From an uncultured Eubacteriales bacterium (GTDB taxonomy: Bacteria > Bacillota > Clostridia > Oscillospirales > Oscillospiraceae), in contig USHP01000062.1 in NCBI GenBank assembly GCA_900554625.1, positions 1 to 8,601 on the forward strand: a stretch of DNA of 8,601 bases, read 5' to 3'. Positions 6,397-8,601 of this stretch are shown here, in pieces. The notes below the pieces were generated by a model, which searched no databases, had not been told where the DNA came from, and worked only from the letters and a program-made list of their open reading frames with translations. Each line of letters opens with the position of its first letter. Position 1 is the stretch's first letter. The position numbers and the translations under genes were made by a program.

Positions 6397-7182
6397 ATGG
6401 ATCGAAAAAATATCGAAAAAATTGCCCATACCAGCGAGGATAAGCTGCTGCTTGCCAAGCTGTGGGACAAAATCACTGCCGGAATGCAGAAAAACATCCC
6501 CGCAAGTACCTGTTTTCTCTCTCCCCGGGAGCTGGAAATGGCAAAATACCTCTTTGGGGAAGCGGAAGGACTGTATTTCTTCGGAGGTTACCCGGAAGCG
6601 GAGCGGAAAATGCTGGTGTATCTGCCGGAATACCTGGAAGAAAGCGCCCTGATGGACGAGGACAGTCCTTGCGTGTGCCTGCACGCTGACTTTTATCAAG
6701 GGGACACCCCCACCCACCGGGATTTTCTGGGTGCGCTGATGGGTGCCGGAATCGGGCGGGAAACCGTAGGCGATATCTGCGTGGGTAAGGGTGCGTGCGA
6801 TTTTTTCGTTACCGCGGACATTGCTCCCTATATCTTGCAGAATTTCACCTCCGCCGGACGGGTAAAGCTGCATCTTTCCCGAATTGCCCTGGAAAACGCT
6901 CAGATTCCGGAGCCGGAAATTCGGGAAATCCGAGACACGCTGGCATCGCTGCGACTGGACAGTGTGATCTCCTCCGGTTTTCGGATGGGCCGGAGTCTGG
7001 CAGCTGCCCACATTCAGGCGGGGAAAGCTGCCGTGGATGGGCTGCCCTGTGAAAAACCGGACAAACTGATTGTGGAAGGTCAGAAAATCTCCCTCCGGGG
7101 CTTTGGAAAGCTGAAGCTTGCCAGTGTGGGCGGGAAAACCAAAAAAGATCGAATTTCGGTGGTCATCCACCGCTATGTGTGA
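6397..7182 (+). CDS. ylmH: S4-domain RNA-binding protein YlmH
   Basis: A 261-residue protein close to the usual YlmH length. The N-terminal part carries FLSPRELEMAKYLFG (40-54) and FFGGYPEAERKMLVYLPEYL (61-80), typical of YlmH. The central region has RDFLGALMGAGIGRETVGDI (108-127). The C-terminal S4 RNA-binding domain (~187-255) begins RLDSVISSGFRMGRS and contains the GKAAVDG turn. In Bacillus subtilis YlmH acts on stalled large ribosomal subunits in ribosome-associated quality control and lies near division genes; here no division genes are adjacent. The ATG at 6397 is chosen from the promoter position and from GGTGAT (6388-6393), which matches the 3' part of an extended Shine-Dalgarno. It is followed after 10 nt by a DUF896 gene, likely the same transcript. 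Confidence 0.9.
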   Translation: MDRKNIEKIAHTSEDKLLLAKLWDKITAGMQKNIPASTCFLSPRELEMAKYLFGEAEGLYFFGGYPEAERKMLVYLPEYLEESALMDEDSPCVCLHADFYQGDTPTHRDFLGALMGAGIGRETVGDICVGKGACDFFVTADIAPYILQNFTSAGRVKLHLSRIALENAQIPEPEIREIRDTLASLRLDSVISSGFRMGRSLAAAHIQAGKAAVDGLPCEKPDKLIVEGQKISLRGFGKLKLASVGGKTKKDRISVVIHRYV

Positions 7183-7192
7183 GGAATTGTAT

Positions 7193-7399
7193 ATGAAAAT
7201 GGATGAAGTCATCGCCCGGATCAACGTCCTGGCAAAAAAAGCAAAAACCGCAGAAGGCTTAACTGCCGAGGAGCTTGCCGAACGGGACAAGCTCAGAAGA
7301 ATCTATATTGACTCCGTCAAAGCCAATCTGGTAGGTCAGCTGGAAAACACCTACATCATCGGCACCGACGGCGTAAAGCGGAAGGTTCAGCACAAATAA
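7193..7399 (+). CDS. DUF896 (UPF0291/YnzC-like) small protein
   Basis: A 68-residue soluble, highly charged protein. The N-terminal helix pair IARINVLAKKAK and LTAEELAERDKLRRIYID fits the DUF896 helical hairpin of B. subtilis YnzC, and the tail ends in a short basic segment (GVKRKVQHK). Function is unknown; ynzC of B. subtilis lies in an SOS-induced operon. ATG 7193 is preferred because GAGGA (7181-7185) is 7 nt upstream and overlaps the ylmH stop (7180-7182); the ATG two codons later (7199) is too far from it. It probably shares the ylmH transcript and ends just before a strong hairpin. Confidence 0.88.
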   Translation: MKMDEVIARINVLAKKAKTAEGLTAEELAERDKLRRIYIDSVKANLVGQLENTYIIGTDGVKRKVQHK

Positions 7400-7404
7400 T
7401 GTTT

Positions 7405-7445
7405 CCCCGGGTTGCCCGAATGGCGGCAACCCGGGGCCTTCTTTT
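7405..7445 (+). terminator. Intrinsic terminator after ylmH-DUF896
   Basis: Perfect 12-bp stem (CCCCGGGTTGCC at 7405-7416 with its complement at 7425-7436) and an 8-nt loop, followed by the T-rich CCTTCTTTT. It starts 5 nt after the DUF896 stop. The T tract is interrupted, so some read-through into the holin gene is possible. Confidence 0.75.
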
Positions 7446-7458
7446 GCCTGAGGGCAAA
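7443..7458 (+). promoter_or_regulatory. Small hairpin abutting the holin ribosome binding site
   Basis: TTTGCC (7443-7448) pairs with GGCAAA (7453-7458) around a 4-nt loop, directly followed by the GGGGGTG ribosome binding site (7459-7465) of the holin gene. One further G-U pair could extend the stem into the site. It could limit ribosome access, but the stem is short. Confidence 0.3.
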
Positions 7459-7470
7459 GGGGGTGAAAAA

Positions 7471-7875
7471 ATGAAACAAATGCTTTGTACCCTGGTGGGA
7501 ATTCTGGGCAGCAGCATCTGCGCAGCCTTCGGCGGCTGGGATGCGGCCCTGTCGGCGCTGATTGTATGCATCAGCATTGATTACATCAGCGGCTCGCTGG
7601 TGGCGTTGGTGTTCCATAAAAGCACCAAGTCCGAAACTGGCGCATATAATTCTTCCTACGGCTTTCAGGGTCTGTGCCGGAAGGGGCTGATGCTGCTGTT
7701 TGTGGTAGTCGCGGTGCAGGTAGACCGTCTGGGCGGCACGGATTTTGTCCGGGATGCGGTATGCATCGGCTTTTGCAGCAACGAGGTGCTGTCCATTATG
7801 GAAAATCTGGGCCACGCCGGCGTCCCCATGCCGGAGGTAATTAAAAAGGCCCTGGAACAGCTTCAGAAACAATAA
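7471..7875 (+). CDS. Phage-type holin family protein (TcdE/Phage_holin_4-like)
   Basis: A 134-residue small membrane protein. Hydrophobic segments are at ~5-20, 24-47, 71-88 and 92-110, with a hydrophilic stretch containing SSYGFQGLCRKG (61-72) between the second and third, and a charged C-terminal tail (ENLGHAGVPMPEVIKKALEQLQKQ region, 111-134). The IVCISIDYISG segment, GLCRKG loop and NEVLSIMENLGHAG region are characteristic of the Phage_holin_4 family, which includes TcdE. Such proteins form membrane pores that release endolysins or toxins. No endolysin or other phage gene is in this window. The ATG at 7471 follows GGGGGTG by 5 nt. It lies between two terminators with no clear promoter of its own, so transcription by read-through is possible. 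Confidence 0.85.
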   Translation: MKQMLCTLVGILGSSICAAFGGWDAALSALIVCISIDYISGSLVALVFHKSTKSETGAYNSSYGFQGLCRKGLMLLFVVVAVQVDRLGGTDFVRDAVCIGFCSNEVLSIMENLGHAGVPMPEVIKKALEQLQKQ

Positions 7876-7889
7876 GAGCCCTTTCAGCC

Positions 7890-7920
7890 AGCGTGCGCAT
7901 AAACTGCGCACGCTTTTTTT
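7890..7920 (+). terminator. Intrinsic terminator after the holin gene
   Basis: Perfect 10-bp GC-rich stem (AGCGTGCGCA at 7890-7899 with its complement at 7905-7914), loop TAAAC, then an uninterrupted run of seven T (7914-7920). A textbook rho-independent terminator 14 nt after the holin stop. Confidence 0.93.
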
Positions 7921-7942
7921 GCTTCCCTTTCGGCAAAAAATC

Positions 7943-7951
7943 TGCTATAAT
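7943..7951 (+). promoter_or_regulatory. Extended -10 promoter for ygiQ
   Basis: TGC-TATAAT with TG at 7943-7944 and -10 at 7946-7951; no good -35 is seen at 17 bp (TTCCCT at 7923-7928). The predicted start near 7958 leaves a short leader with a perfect AGGAGGT site (7969-7975) 5 nt before the ATG. Confidence 0.6.
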
Positions 7952-7980
7952 GAAGGAAAATGGTTCTCAGGAGGTAGAAT

Positions 7981-8601
7981 ATGGATTTTCTGCCCATAAA
8001 TAAGCAAGAAATGTTGGATCGGGGCTGGCAGCAGTGCGACTTTGTCTATGTGATCGGCGACGCTTACGTTGACCACCCCTCCTTTGGTCACGCCATCATC
8101 AGCCGGGTTCTGGAAAGCCACGGCTATTCTGTCGGCATCATCTCCCAGCCGGATTGGAAAAATCCCCAGTCCATCCAGGTCTTTGGCCGGCCCCGGCTGG
8201 GTTTTCTGGTCACCGGCGGCAACATGGATTCCATGGTCAACCACTACTCCGTCACCAAGCACCGGCGCAAAACCGACGCCTTTACCCCTGGCGGGGTTAT
8301 GGGCAAGCGGCCGGACTACGCAACCATCGTCTACTGCAACCTGATCCGTCAGAGTTATAAGGATGTGCCCATCCTCATCGGCGGCATCGAGGCCAGTCTG
8401 CGGCGGCTGGGGCACTACGACTACTGGTCAGAGAGTATGAAGCGCTCCATTCTGCTGGACAGTCAGGCAGACCTGCTGATGTACGGCATGGGTGAAAAAA
8501 GCATCGTCGAGATTGCCGACGCTCTGAACTCGGGCCTGGATGTGAAGGACATTACCTACATTGACGGCACGGCCGTCAATGTAGGTAATGTCCTTCACAT
8601 C
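7981..8601 (+). CDS. YgiQ-family radical SAM protein, N-terminal part only
   Basis: The open reading frame runs from ATG 7981 to the window end. About 197 codons read as a normal YgiQ (UPF0313) N-terminal domain: FVYVIGDAYVDHPSFG (residues 21-36), GFLVTGGNMDSMVNHYS (74-90), RRKTDAFTPGGVMGKRPDYA (94-113), ILIGGIEASLRRLGHYDYW (130-148) and LLMYGMGEKSI (164-174). Family members are roughly 600-700 residues, and the CxxxCxxC iron-sulfur motif of the radical SAM domain would lie downstream. The family function is not settled. The start is firm: AGGAGGT 5 nt upstream and an extended -10 promoter. The last ~10 codons lie in the second arm of a perfect inverted repeat and read as the reverse complement of the preceding codons, so they are probably not genuine ygiQ sequence. 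Confidence 0.9.
   Translation, partial: MDFLPINKQEMLDRGWQQCDFVYVIGDAYVDHPSFGHAIISRVLESHGYSVGIISQPDWKNPQSIQVFGRPRLGFLVTGGNMDSMVNHYSVTKHRRKTDAFTPGGVMGKRPDYATIVYCNLIRQSYKDVPILIGGIEASLRRLGHYDYWSESMKRSILLDSQADLLMYGMGEKSIVEIADALNSGLDVKDITYIDGTAVNVGNVLHI
8539..8601. repeat. Perfect 30-bp inverted repeat at the window end
   Basis: Positions 8539-8568 (beginning GATGTGAAGGACATT) are exactly reverse-complemented at 8572-8601, separated by the 3-nt ACG (8569-8571). The right arm ends at the last base of the window, so the repeat may extend further. It lies inside the ygiQ reading frame with no T tract, so it is not a terminator. A fold-back assembly or amplification artefact is the likeliest explanation. 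Confidence 0.97.

Noticed and set aside
6277..7290. A 338-codon N-terminal extension of the HI0933-type flavoprotein
   Set aside because: It is antisense to ylmH and DUF896, has no family resemblance, and the ATG at 6276 has an ideal ribosome binding site and starts directly with the FAD-binding strand.
7471..7875. Prophage remnant
   Set aside because: Only one phage-like gene is present, with no integrase, lysin, attachment repeats or change in base composition.
8539..8601. Terminal inverted repeat as a transposon end or terminator
   Set aside because: It sits within a conserved coding frame, has a 3-nt loop, no T tract and no transposase nearby; a fold-back artefact explains it better.

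Overview
The window looks like a chromosomal segment from a Gram-positive Clostridia-type bacterium, probably Oscillospiraceae/Ruminococcaceae-like. This is inferred from moderately high GC, Shine-Dalgarno sites of the AGGAGG type at nearly every start, several GTG starts, sigma-A-like promoters with an extended TGn-10, and gene families common in Firmicutes: YlmH, DUF896/YnzC, CPBP proteases, a lipobox lipoprotein and a TcdE-type holin. Both ends cut a gene. The right end stops inside a perfect inverted repeat, which suggests that it is the end of an assembled contig.

Layout from left to right: (1) the 5' two-thirds of endonuclease IV (nfo) on the minus strand, divergent from (2) a WYL-domain transcriptional regulator on the plus strand, with both promoters packed into 120 bp; (3) a small unrecognised lipoprotein on the minus strand whose stop codon overlaps the WYL stop in a shared CTAG; (4) a small DUF1294 membrane protein on the plus strand, with only 27 bp between its start and the lipoprotein start; (5) a strong bidirectional terminator; (6) a minus-strand, translationally coupled three-gene operon (6276 down to 2542): HI0933/BaiN-family flavoprotein, COG2509-type FAD-dependent dehydrogenase, CPBP intramembrane metalloprotease; (7) divergent from it, a plus-strand pair, ylmH (S4 RNA-binding ribosome quality-control factor) and a DUF896/YnzC small protein, ending in a terminator; (8) a lone TcdE/phage-type holin with its own terminator; (9) the first third of a YgiQ-family radical SAM protein, which runs into the terminal inverted repeat.

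Most of the content is ordinary housekeeping or accessory chromosome. I see no CRISPR array, RNA gene, insertion sequence or complete new system. The points most worth a second look are the 30-bp perfect fold-back at the right end (most likely an assembly or amplification artefact inside ygiQ), the WYL regulator divergent from a DNA-repair gene, the tightly coupled two-flavoprotein plus membrane-protease operon, the YlmH-DUF896 pairing, and the isolated holin behind a terminator with a hairpin abutting its ribosome binding site.
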